This document shows positions 55,215-64,000 of a stretch of 64,000 nt of DNA, piece after piece. The stretch spans positions 1,620,001-1,684,000 of the forward strand of contig CP091722.1 in the NCBI GenBank assembly GCA_022009755.1, given 5' to 3'. The notes under the pieces were generated by a model. It ran no database searches, was not told the DNA's origin, and saw only the letters and a list, made by a program, of their open reading frames with translations. How positions within the stretch are numbered: the stretch's first letter is position 1; the number at the start of each line of letters is the position of its first letter. Source of the stretch: Oscillospiraceae bacterium. Its GTDB lineage: Bacteria > Bacillota > Clostridia > Christensenellales > QALW01. The position numbers and the translations under genes were made by a program.

Positions 55215-55244
55215 TCGGCGCCGCCGGGATCGGAAGGAGAAAAT

Positions 55245-58200
55245 ATGAACAATAAACGCCTGCTTCAATGCACACCGGCAAAAAGAAAACGGCAAAAAAG
55301 CGTGAGGACTTTCACGGGAAAGACCGCGGCACTGTTTTTGGTGCTTGCAATGCTGCTTTCGCTGCTGCCCGCAGGGCTTATAAGAGAGGCGAGGGCGGAG
55401 GGACAAGGCGGCGCCGTAACCGAGATAGGCTCCTATTCCGAGCTTGCCCGCTTTGCGCAGCAGGTAAGAAACGGGCGCACCTTCGCGGGGGAAACCGTGC
55501 GTCTGACGGCAAACCTTGATCTTGGCGGCAGCGAGCATCCCTGGACGCCGATAGGGGATTCCAAAAACCCCTTCAAGGGCACATTTGACGGCGCGGGACA
55601 TACTCTAAACGGAATGTATGTAACGGGCGGAAACGCAGGACTCTTTGCCCAAATTTCTTCGGCGGAGATAAAAAACCTTACGGTATCGGGCACGGTATCC
55701 GGCTCCGGCTCAAATATAGGCGGCATTGCCGGCAATATAACCTCTTCAACCGTAAAAAACTGCGCAAGCCTTGTTGATATAACGGGCAGCAACTATATCG
55801 GCGGTATCGGCGGGTATATCGGCGGCAGCAGCGTGATATCGGGCTGCTTTAACGAAGGCAGCATAAACGGCGCAGCCTGCGTGGGCGGCATAGCCGGTTA
55901 TGTATCCACGGCATCGGAGATAAGCAGCAGCTATAACAAGGGCGCCGTAAGCGGAAGCGCAAGCTCCTCCTCCGGCGTGGGCGGCATAGCGGGCGGACAC
56001 AAAAGCCAGCAGCCCACGGTTAAAAACTGCTTTAATGCAGGCAGCGTAAGCGCACAGGGCAGCGCAAACAACGGCGGCGCGCTTCTGGGCGCCTGCAAGG
56101 CGGGAAAAACGGAAAACTGCTATTTTTTAACCGGCTCCGGCCCCGATAACGGCAAGGGCACTGCGGCGCAGAGCGTAACGGCGCAGATGCTGGGCGACGC
56201 CTTTGTTCAGGGGGAGGACGGGCGTTTGGCGCTTGCGTGGGAGGCGCAGAGGGATAACAGCGCCCCTCTGGCGCCCGATTACTTTGAAAAAAGCGAGCTG
56301 TCAAAGCAGCTTGCGCAGTATATAACGGACGCTGTGGAAAGCCGCAGAAGCCGCGCAGGCCTTTCTGCGGGGGAAAGCCTGCTTGCAAGCAAGGATTTCT
56401 TAAGCGGAGCCAGCTCCACCGGTACGGACTGGATGGCCCTTGCAATGGGACGCTTTGCGCCCGACGGGGCAAGCAGCAACATCCCGGTAATCAAGGACGG
56501 CGGCTATCAGGATTATCTTGATGCTATGGCGGCATACACAAGCAGCACCTATGAGAAAAACGGCGGCCTGCTGCACCGCGTCAAGGCCACCGAGTGGCAC
56601 CGCGCGGCGGTGACCGTTGCGGCGCTGGGCGGCAACCCGAGCGCAATAGGGGAATATCGGGGCAGCAGCATAAATCTGATTGCGGACGGCAGCTATAACT
56701 GCAAAGTAAGCGGCGGACCGGGCAAGCAGGGGCTTAACGGCTGGGTATGGGGGCTTATTGCCGTAAATGTGCTTTCAAGCGATATCCCCGACGACGCGCA
56801 GTATCCTGCGGAAGACTTCATAAAGGAAATCTTATCCCAGCAGCTTTATGAAAACGGCGTGCTTGCCGGCTGGTCGCTGGGCGGCAGCACCGACCCGGAC
56901 ATGACCGCCATGGCAATACAGGCGCTTGCTCCCTATTATTTTGATGATACCGAGTACACCTATGAGGGCAAAAACGGCACCGTGACCCGGAGCGTGCGCA
57001 CCTGCGTTGAGGCGGCGCTGGACAAGCTGGGCACCATGATGGACGATCAGGGGCGCTTTGCTTCGTGGGGAACGGTAAATTCCGAAAGCGTGGCGCAGGT
57101 GATAGTCGCCCTTACGGAATTGGGAATAGACCCTGCAAAGGACAGCCGCTTTATAAGCAGCAAGGGCAAAACCCTGCTGGACGGCCTTTTGAGCTTCCGC
57201 GATACGGACGGCGGCTTTAAGCACACAGCCTCTTCGGGCTGGAACAGCATGGCAAACGATCAGGCCTCCTACGCACTGGCGGCATACTGGCGCTTTGAAA
57301 ACGGCATGCGCACGCTTTACGATATGCGCTCCGCACCGTCGGAAGAAACGCTTAATGCAATATCCGCAGCGCAGGAGGCGATAGCAGCCATTGCCGACCC
57401 TTCGGATAAAAGCTATAAAAGCAGCATAAAGGCGGCTCTGGCGGCCTTTGAACGGGTGGAAAAAAGCGAGCGCCGCTATGTGCGCTCATACGGCAGGCTG
57501 GCTGCGGCGCTGGAGCTTATAGGCGGCAGGGGAAATCTTGACAACGACAGCCCGTATCAGATAAAGCTGTTTGTAAAGAAGGCTCCGAATAAAACGGTGT
57601 ACACCGAGGGTCAGATGCTGGATACAACGGGGCTTGTTGTGTATGCGCGTCTTAGCAGCGGCGAGGAATATGAAGTAAACGATTATGAGCTGTCCGAAAG
57701 CGGAGAGCTTAAGCCGGGCATGAGCCGGATATACATAACCCGCGGCGCGCTGAAGACATGGTTTGATATAACGGTAAATGAGAGAATACCGTGGGGCGGC
57801 AGCGGCAGCGCACAGGATCCCTATACCGTATCCGATGCGGAGGGGCTTAATTTTCTTTCGGCCAAGGTTTCGGCAGGGAACGGCTATGAGGGCGTATATT
57901 TTGCCCTTGCCTGCGATATTGATCTGGGCGGCGCGGCGTGGACTCCGATAGGCACGCAAAAAAGCAACTTTGCAGGCGTGTTTGACGGCAAAGGCTTTGC
58001 CGTAAACGGGCTGAAATCGGCAAAGGGCGGGCTTTCGGCTATGCCTCGGACAGCGCGGTGATAAAAAATCTTGCGGTAAGCGGCAGCATAACCACCAATA
58101 TGCAGTTTGTCGGCGGCGTGCTGGGCTGGAGCAACGGCGCGGATGTTATAAACTGCATAAGCATGGCGGATATCGACTGCATGGGTTACAGCGGCGGCGT

Positions 58201-60778
58201 TGTGGGCACGGTGCGCGCAGGCAGCAGCGTTATAAGCGGGTGCGCGTTTATCGGCTCGTTGAACAGCCCCTACGGCACGGCATTGGGCGGAATACTCGGC
58301 CACGGCGCGGCGGGTATAGAGCTTACGATAGAAAACTGCTATACCAATGTTTCCGGGCTGCGCGCCGGCGCACGCACGGGAATTGCGGGTCAGAGCAGCG
58401 TGGGCGGAATAGCGGGAAGAATACAGGACGGCAGCCGTATCGTGTCCTGCTATGCCGCGGGAAGCTTTACGGCATCAAGCAACGCCGCGCCGATAATCGG
58501 CATGATCACAAGCGGAAGCAGCGCGAAGAACTGCTATTATTGCAGCGACGGTTATAAATCCGGCATTGCCAGCGGCAGCGGTGAAACCACCGGGCTTACG
58601 GCTGCGGAGATGAAAAGCGTGCTTGCGGCAAAGCTGGGCGATGCCTTTAAGGAGGATGAATACGGCCTTGCAAACGGCGGGTATCCGCTGCTTAGCTATC
58701 AGCAAAATCCGTCGGCAGAGCGTATAAACGCGGTAAACGGCAGGATAGAGGCGCTCAGCCCCGTAACGGAGCAGAGCGGACAGGCAATCAAGGAAGCAAG
58801 GGAGGCCTATAATGCTTTAAGCGAGAAGGAGAAGCCCTTTGCCGCGCTTTCTGCACTGGAGGAGGCGGAAAATGAGTACAAGCGCATTGCGGGGCTTGAG
58901 GCGCGCAGGGCAGAGATAATAAAGGAGCTGGAGAGCCTCAAAGGAAAGCGATTACTATGCCGCGGAATGGGCGGAAATAAATACCCTGCTGGAAAGCGCG
59001 CGCACGGAAACAGCGCAGGCGCGCACGGAAGAGCAGGCGGAGGGGATACGCACAAAATATATTGCGGCGCTGGATGCGGTGCGCACCAAAAAGCAGGTGC
59101 TTCAGGCAAAGGCGCCGGAGATAACCACCACGCTCAGGGACGGCATGACACAGAAGGGCTCCCGCCTGACCTTTGATGTTTGGGCGCGGGACGGCGAAGG
59201 CAGCAAAATCGCGGTGGAGGTAACCCTCAACGGGCAAAGGGTGAGTTACACCTGGGACGACAGCGAAAAACCAGCTACACCCTTGTTTTCACAAATCCCG
59301 GCAAAAATGTCGTTAAGGTAAAGGCAGTGTCCGCCGGCGGCACGGCAACCGAGCTTACATATAATATAAACTATGAAAAAGCGGCCCCGGGCACCGAAAC
59401 GGGGACGCGCCGTGTGGAGCGTGGAAATATTCACTTTGGGCGGCGGCTACCTTGTTCAGCCCGTAGAAATGCCGATAATAGAGGGCGAAACGGCGGCTCA
59501 GCAGCTGATGCGGCTGCTTAAGATGCACGGCTACAACATATATTACGGCGGAACCCCGGAAGCGGGCTTCTATTGCGCCTATATAGCAGACGGCGATAAA
59601 ACGGCGGCCCGCTATAACGGCTATGCAAAGGGCGATACCCCGGACGGCGTTTCCCGTATAAGCACCGATATAAATATACCGGCGATGCTGGCGGAGCGCC
59701 TGATAAAGGAAGGAAACTTTTTTGACCCGGAGGATATTAAGAACTGCGACGGATATCTGGGCGAGTTTGTTGTAAGCATGGGCTCGGGCTGGATGTATTC
59801 GGTAAACAATGTGTTCCCCAATGTGGGCTTTGCCGACTATTATGTTTCGGACGGCGATGTCGTGCGCGTGCAGTTCACGCTGGGCTACGGCGCGGACATA
59901 GGCGGCTCCGCTGCAATGGGCGGCGGCAGCGCGGGCTACTGGGACACCGCAGACAAGGGCGAGCTTACCCGGCTGATTGCCGCGGCGGGAAATCCGGCCT
60001 TGCCGACCGGGAGAATGTCCGCAGAGCATATAAAAAGGCGCTGGAAACGGTGCAGATATTGGACGCTTCCCAAAAGCAGACGGATGCCGCGGCCGAGGCG
60101 CTTAAAAAGGCTTTGGCTTCGCCGGATAAGGCGGACAGCGTGCAGGCGGTAATAAACGCCATAGAGGATATAGGCGAGGTCACCCTTCAGAAGGAGAAAG
60201 CGATAATTGCCGCGCGAAGGGCATATGAGGAGCTTACCGATGAGCAGAAAAAGGAAGTAAGCAACATAAACGCCCTTATAAATGCCGAAAAAGCACTGGA
60301 GCAGCTGAAAACCGACAGCTGTGTGTACGGCCACGATTTCGGCGAATATGAAACCGTAAAGGAGGCTGACTGCACAGGCGAGGGGCTGGAGCAGGCAAAG
60401 TGCCGCCGCTGCGGGCAGACAGAGGAGCGCGTGATACCCAAAAAGGAGCATAAGGCAAAGGATATCATTCCGAAGCATTCCTGCACCGAGGCGGTAACGG
60501 CGGAAAAACGCTGCGAAATATGCGGTCTGCTGCTGGAGATGTATCAGGTTCCGGCAAAAGAGCATGACTATTCCCATTGGGAAGAGGAAAACGGTGAGGA
60601 AAGGCGCGTTTGCCGCGTCTGCGGGGATGTGCAGCACAGAAGCCTGACGCAAAACGAAGGGCAAAGCGGCACGAATTGGATACCTTGGGCATGCGGCGGT
60701 GCGGCGGCGCTTGCGGCAGCGATAATAATCATTATAGTGCTGCTTAAGCGCAAAAAGCAAAAAAGCGAAAAAGCGTAA
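55245..60778 (+). CDS. giant surface protein: GLUG repeats, alpha/alpha toroid, DUF4430 (five frameshifts)
   Basis: Joined ~1,845 residues. Order: signal peptide (~20-52); GLUG solenoid (~86-302); prenyltransferase-like alpha/alpha toroid (~346-696: GKQGLNGWVWGLIAVN, DPDMTAMAIQALAPYY, SESVAQVIVALTELGID, DGGFKH); Ig-like domain (~766-848); second GLUG solenoid (~849-1112); helical segment; beta domain; DUF4430 (~1392-1552: AVWSVEIFTLGGGYL, SGWMYSVNNVFPN, YYVSDGDVVRV); helical segment; paired CxxC repeats (CRRCGQTEE, CEICGLLL, CRVCGDVQ); TM and basic tail. Breaks near 58036, 58950, 59268, 59395 and 60010 are each one lost base (for example GLFGYASDS needs one more T). Start ATG 55245 behind GGAAGGAG. 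Toroid plus DUF4430 under a B12 riboswitch suggests surface corrinoid binding. Confidence 0.85.
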
Positions 60779-60794
60779 AAGCAGGCTGAATATG

Positions 60795-60827
60795 CCCCCG
60801 CAGCCCGGCTCTGCCGGGATGCGGGGG
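60795..60827 (+). other. strong intercistronic stem-loop
   Basis: CCCCCGC / GCGGGGG outer stem with an inner CCCGG/CCGGG stem, no T-run. Between the giant protein and the next gene; may stabilise or attenuate the downstream message. Confidence 0.65.
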
Positions 60828-61001
60828 TGTAAGAATATATGCACGGGAATATCACCAAGCGGTAAAGGGCCTGGCTTTATGCAAAAATGAGCGCGTACGG
60901 GGTTTAATACACAGGGTTTAATATACACGGCGCGCCAAAAGGGCAAAGGGCAGGGGTATGATTGCCCGAGATACGGAGAAAACACATAAGGAGAGGATAA
61001 A

Positions 61002-63002
61002 ATGACGGGGCACGGCGGCAAAAAAGACGGGCATACAACAAACGGGGCGGCGCGAAAGAGCGCATCTGCCGGCAAAAAATATCTTTCGTCATTGCTTTTA
61101 TGCCTTATGCTTGCCCTTTCCTTTGCAGGCTACGCTTTTGCGGCGCCGGACGACGGAAAAGGGGCGGTACAGAGCGGCGCTTCGGCACAGACCGGCGCGG
61201 TTTCGACGGAAGAAATGTCGGCCGCCGCGCAGGGCATTATAAACTGGAAAATATCCGATATAGGGGCGGATACCCTGCTTTCGGACAGCTATATAGCCCT
61301 TGCCGGCTCCACGCCCGGGGACTGGTATCCGATAGCCCTCAGCCGCCTTGGCTGTAAAACCGATTATTCCGGCTACCTTGCCGTGCTTGAGCAGAATGTA
61401 AAGGAGCGCTACGCCCTTGACGGCGGACTCAGCGCCGCCAAAGCCACCGAATGGCACCGCATAATCCTTGCCGTGCTTGCATCGGGGGGCAACCCGCGCG
61501 ATATTGACGGCATCGACCTTGTGGCGGACGGCACCTATAACCGCGGCAAAACGGCGTCGCTGGGCAGACAGGGCATAAACGGCTGGATATGGGGGCTTAT
61601 AGCGCTGGACAGCAAAAGCTGGGAGGTGCCAAAGGACGCATATTATACAAGGGACGATATAATATTGCAGATACTCTCCGCGCAGCTTGAAAACGGCGGC
61701 TTTGCCCTTACGGGCGAGGCGGCCGACCCCGATATTACGGCCATGGCGCTTCAGGCGCTTGCGCCCTATTATAACAGCGAAACGGTCTATACGCTTCCCG
61801 GGGGGACGGCTTCCGAAGAAGAGAAAAAAACCACCGTAAGAAAGGCGGCGGAGGCTGCCCTTGAGTGCCTTTCCGGGCTTCAGAGTGAGCAGGGGGATTT
61901 TTTCAGCTGGGGCACGCAGAATTCCGAAAGCTGTTCTCAGGTGATAATCGCGCTGTGCGCACTGGGAATAGATCCGCTTTGCGATGAGCGCTTTATAAAA
62001 AACGGCGTTACCCTGTGGGACGGGCTTATGCGCTACCGCAGGGAGGACGGCGGCTTTCTTCACTCCTTCAGCTACGACAGCGATAACCCCACCTCGCTGC
62101 CCGATGCTTCCAATTCCATGGCGGGGGAGCAGGCGCTGCTTGCACTGTGCGCGCTGATACGGCAAAAAAAGGGGATGCGCGCCCTGTATGATTTTCTTCC
62201 CGATTTCACCGCGGAGCAGGCGGCGGAAATAAAAGCGCTTGAGGCGGAAATAGCGCGCGCGCCGCAGACGGATGCGCAAGGGCTTGCTCTTTTGCTTAAA
62301 AAGCATTATGATATGCCTGCGGATATGCGGCGGTATGTGAAAAACTATCCGCTGCTTTCAAAATGCGCATATTCGGCGGGGCTTGACCCTTCAGCTTATG
62401 CCGAAGCGGCATCGCCGTCCCGCCCGCCGGAGGAAAACGGCGTCATTACCTTTTTTACCAAGGCACAGCGCGATGAGACGGACGCCCTGCCGGCGCCGGA
62501 GGATATAACCTCGGATTATTATGTGGCCGTGCTGCGCCTTATGCGCAGCATTGAAACCTCGGAGGAGTTTGACGGCAAGGCGGAGTATAACGAAAAGCTG
62601 CGCCGCGCGATGGAGGCAATAGTGCGTCTGCGCGCGGAAATATCGGCGATAGAGAGCGAAATAAGCGGCGAGCTTTGCCCCATTGAAAGCGTCACCCTGA
62701 AAAAGAGAGAAAAAACCCAGGAGCTGTTTGCACGCTATAACGCGCTGCACGAAAGCGACAGGGAAAAAATCCTGCATTATGAGGACTTAATAAAGGCCAA
62801 AACAAAGCTGGACGGCACAGTGCGCGCCGTATGGATAACGGCAGGCTGTCTTGCTTTGGCGGCATTGCTGCTTGCAGGGCTTATTATAAGCATCAAACGC
62901 CGCAGGCAAAGGCGCGCAAGGGAGCTTGAGGAGCTGGCGAGCATGTATGAGGACGAGGACGAAGCGGATGAAAATATCACAAAACGGACGGATGATTTAT
63001 GA
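61002..63002 (+). CDS. surface alpha/alpha-toroid protein
   Basis: 666 residues, intact frame. Long basic N-terminus then a signal peptide (YLSSLLLCLMLALSFAGYAF). Toroid domain ~90-400 closely matches that of the giant upstream protein, with the same blocks: LSAAKATEWHRIILAVLASG, LVADGTYN, GRQGINGWIWGLIALD, DPDITAMALQALAPYYNS, SESCSQVIIALCALGIDP, DGGFLHS. No DUF4430 in this protein. C-terminal helical region, TM (~609-633) and acidic tail (SMYEDEDEADENITKR). Start behind AAGGAGAGG. The 3' end overlaps the next gene by four bases (ATGA). Likely the capture partner of the DUF4430 protein that follows. Confidence 0.85.
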   Translation: MTGHGGKKDGHTTNGAARKSASAGKKYLSSLLLCLMLALSFAGYAFAAPDDGKGAVQSGASAQTGAVSTEEMSAAAQGIINWKISDIGADTLLSDSYIALAGSTPGDWYPIALSRLGCKTDYSGYLAVLEQNVKERYALDGGLSAAKATEWHRIILAVLASGGNPRDIDGIDLVADGTYNRGKTASLGRQGINGWIWGLIALDSKSWEVPKDAYYTRDDIILQILSAQLENGGFALTGEAADPDITAMALQALAPYYNSETVYTLPGGTASEEEKKTTVRKAAEAALECLSGLQSEQGDFFSWGTQNSESCSQVIIALCALGIDPLCDERFIKNGVTLWDGLMRYRREDGGFLHSFSYDSDNPTSLPDASNSMAGEQALLALCALIRQKKGMRALYDFLPDFTAEQAAEIKALEAEIARAPQTDAQGLALLLKKHYDMPADMRRYVKNYPLLSKCAYSAGLDPSAYAEAASPSRPPEENGVITFFTKAQRDETDALPAPEDITSDYYVAVLRLMRSIETSEEFDGKAEYNEKLRRAMEAIVRLRAEISAIESEISGELCPIESVTLKKREKTQELFARYNALHESDREKILHYEDLIKAKTKLDGTVRAVWITAGCLALAALLLAGLIISIKRRRQRRARELEELASMYEDEDEADENITKRTDDL

Positions 63003-63640
63003 AAACAGCGGCACGGGAAACGCAGACCGCGCATGAAGGCGCGCGAAAGCGGCCGCGCAGCAGAAAAAAGGATATACTGGCGGCGCTTATAATAATTTTG
63101 CTGCTTGCCTTTGTTATAAGCGGCACCAAAATACAGTCGGTAGACGAATATTACCTTACGCACATTGACGATATAACCCCCCAAAGCGCCACCGTGACCC
63201 TGAGCATAGAATGTAAAACCGTGCTTGAAAACCTTTCCGTGCTGGATCCTGCGCTGAAGGCGGGGAATTTTGTGCCGGAGGACGGCGTTATTCTGCCCTG
63301 CACGCGCTATGTTTTAAGACCGGGCGATACGGTGTACGATATACTCAGCCGGGCGGTAAGGTACAACAAGATACAAATGGAATATCAGGGCGCGGACAAG
63401 AATTCCTTTTCCAGCGTATATATAAAGGGCATAAACTATCTCTATGAATTTTCCTGCGGGCCGCTTTCGGGCTGGATGTACACCGTAAACGGCATATTTC
63501 CGCAATACGGCTGCTCAAAATATGAGCTTTCCGACGGCGACCGCATTGAGTGGGTGTATACCTGTGACCTTGGGCGGGATGTGGGCTGCATATGGATGCA
63601 GAATGCGCAAAATGCCCGGCAAACGGAGGAGCAAAAATGA
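62999..63640 (+). CDS. membrane-anchored DUF4430 protein
   Basis: 213 residues. Basic N-terminus and TM (~24-42, DILAALIIILLLAFVISGT), then a DUF4430 domain: YVLRPGDTVYDILSRAVRYN, SVYIKGINYLYEFSCGPLSG, WMYTVNGIFPQYGCSKYELS and DGDRIEWVYTCDLGRD. This is the beta domain that, in animal intrinsic factor, clamps the toroid over cobalamin. Translationally coupled to genes on both sides (ATGA overlaps at 62999 and 63637). Confidence 0.88.
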   Translation: MKTAARETQTAHEGARKRPRSRKKDILAALIIILLLAFVISGTKIQSVDEYYLTHIDDITPQSATVTLSIECKTVLENLSVLDPALKAGNFVPEDGVILPCTRYVLRPGDTVYDILSRAVRYNKIQMEYQGADKNSFSSVYIKGINYLYEFSCGPLSGWMYTVNGIFPQYGCSKYELSDGDRIEWVYTCDLGRDVGCIWMQNAQNARQTEEQK

Positions 63641-64000
63641 AAAGATGTGCAAGCGACGGCTTTCATCCCGTTCCGGCGTTTATATATCTTGCGTGGATGA
63701 TTCTGCTTTCGGCCTTTTCCCGCGATCCCGTAATAACGGCGCTTTCCCTTTTTGGCGCCGCGCTTTTCTGCTCGCGCCTGCAAAGCGCAAGGGAATCGCT
63801 TTCCGATCTTGGCTTTTATGCCGCGCTGTTTATAATATTTGCGGCGGCAAACCCGCTGTTTTCCCATAACGGAGTAACTCCGCTCTTTTTTCTCAACGAT
63901 AACCCCGTTACCCTTGAGGCGGTGCTCTACGGTGTGCAAAGCGCCTGCGCCGCAGTGGCGGTGCTGCTGTGGTGCAAATGCTTAAGCCGCATCTTTACCA
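63637..64000 (+). CDS. ECF transporter T component (CbiQ-like), 3' end outside window
   Basis: First ~121 residues of an energy-coupling-factor transmembrane (EcfT/CbiQ) subunit. Helices begin HPVPAFIYLAWMILLSAF, and the family block NPLFSHNGVTPLFFLNDNPV, TLEAVLYGVQSA is complete. EcfT links two ATPases to a substrate-specific S component. Its four-base overlap with the DUF4430 gene, under a B12 riboswitch, points to corrinoid import. The ATPase and S genes should lie beyond 64000. Confidence 0.9.
   Translation, partial: MKRCASDGFHPVPAFIYLAWMILLSAFSRDPVITALSLFGAALFCSRLQSARESLSDLGFYAALFIIFAAANPLFSHNGVTPLFFLNDNPVTLEAVLYGVQSACAAVAVLLWCKCLSRIFT

Noticed and set aside
55149..55244. extended start of the giant surface protein
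   Set aside because: The extra N-terminal codons overlap the riboswitch terminator; the ATG at 55245 has GGAAGGAG and begins a proper signal peptide.
500..60050. programmed ribosomal frameshifting as an explanation for the many breaks
   Set aside because: No common slippery heptamer or downstream structure links them, the direction of shift varies, and most sit in ordinary homopolymers in conserved domains.
61098..62306. 402-codon minus-strand frame opposite the second toroid gene
   Set aside because: Antisense of an intact, signal-bearing gene; composition is that of reverse-complemented coding sequence.

Overview
The window looks like chromosomal DNA of an endospore-forming member of the Bacillota, class Clostridia, probably a gut or plant-fibre anaerobe. 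Evidence: a gerA-type germination operon, a yabP-yabQ-divIC cluster, a Trk potassium system, Gly-Gly-rich Shine-Dalgarno sites with several TTG starts, an alpha-L-rhamnosidase, and large signal-peptide/TM-anchored surface proteins. I cannot name a genus. No rRNA, complete tRNA, CRISPR array, transposase or integrase was seen.

Layout. 1-4400: two small YbjN-like proteins, an esterase, and an AT-richer ABC exporter with an unknown downstream gene. 4599-12484: SDR reductase, GH78 rhamnosidase, zinc-ribbon membrane protein, HAD hydrolase, folD, then a nucleoside phosphorylase-NUDIX-GNAT trio. 12711-17270: yqeY and two paralogous SGNH/GDSL esterases with an N-terminal beta domain, one of them a lipoprotein. 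17767-25834: membrane protein, clpB, a ribbon-helix-helix protein, and the gerA operon (A, B, C). 26195-30424: a MarR regulator with a consensus promoter and a palindromic operator driving a heterodimeric ABC exporter. 30722-34031: a GLUG-repeat surface protein, then a toxin-like gene followed by a tandemly duplicated DUF4926-like (immunity-like) gene. 34134-39274: dusB, three small membrane proteins, a GH99-like lipoprotein. 39753-48280: lipid kinase, DUF5711-like protein, cvpA, rplI, a DnaA-box cluster that is a good oriC candidate, dnaN, recF, GNAT, parB, parA and two perfect parS sites. 48301-54681: uppP, a GT2-GtrA fusion, divIC, yabQ, yabP, trkA, trkH.

The most interesting unit is 54846-64000: a promoter, a cobalamin riboswitch with an intact B12 box and a rho-independent terminator, then an operon for a ~1,845-residue surface protein (GLUG repeats, alpha/alpha toroid, DUF4430), a second toroid protein, a membrane-anchored DUF4430 protein and the start of an ECF transporter T component. 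Toroid plus DUF4430 is the domain pair of animal intrinsic factor/transcobalamin, so the operon reads as a Gram-positive corrinoid-capture and import system.

A second window-wide feature is about 27 single-site frameshifts, mostly one base gained or lost in a short homopolymer, hitting housekeeping and accessory genes alike (clpB, uppP, dusB, yqeY, cvpA). This looks like uncorrected sequence error rather than decay. Frameshifted genes are therefore annotated as single genes spanning the break, and their coordinates run through the break.
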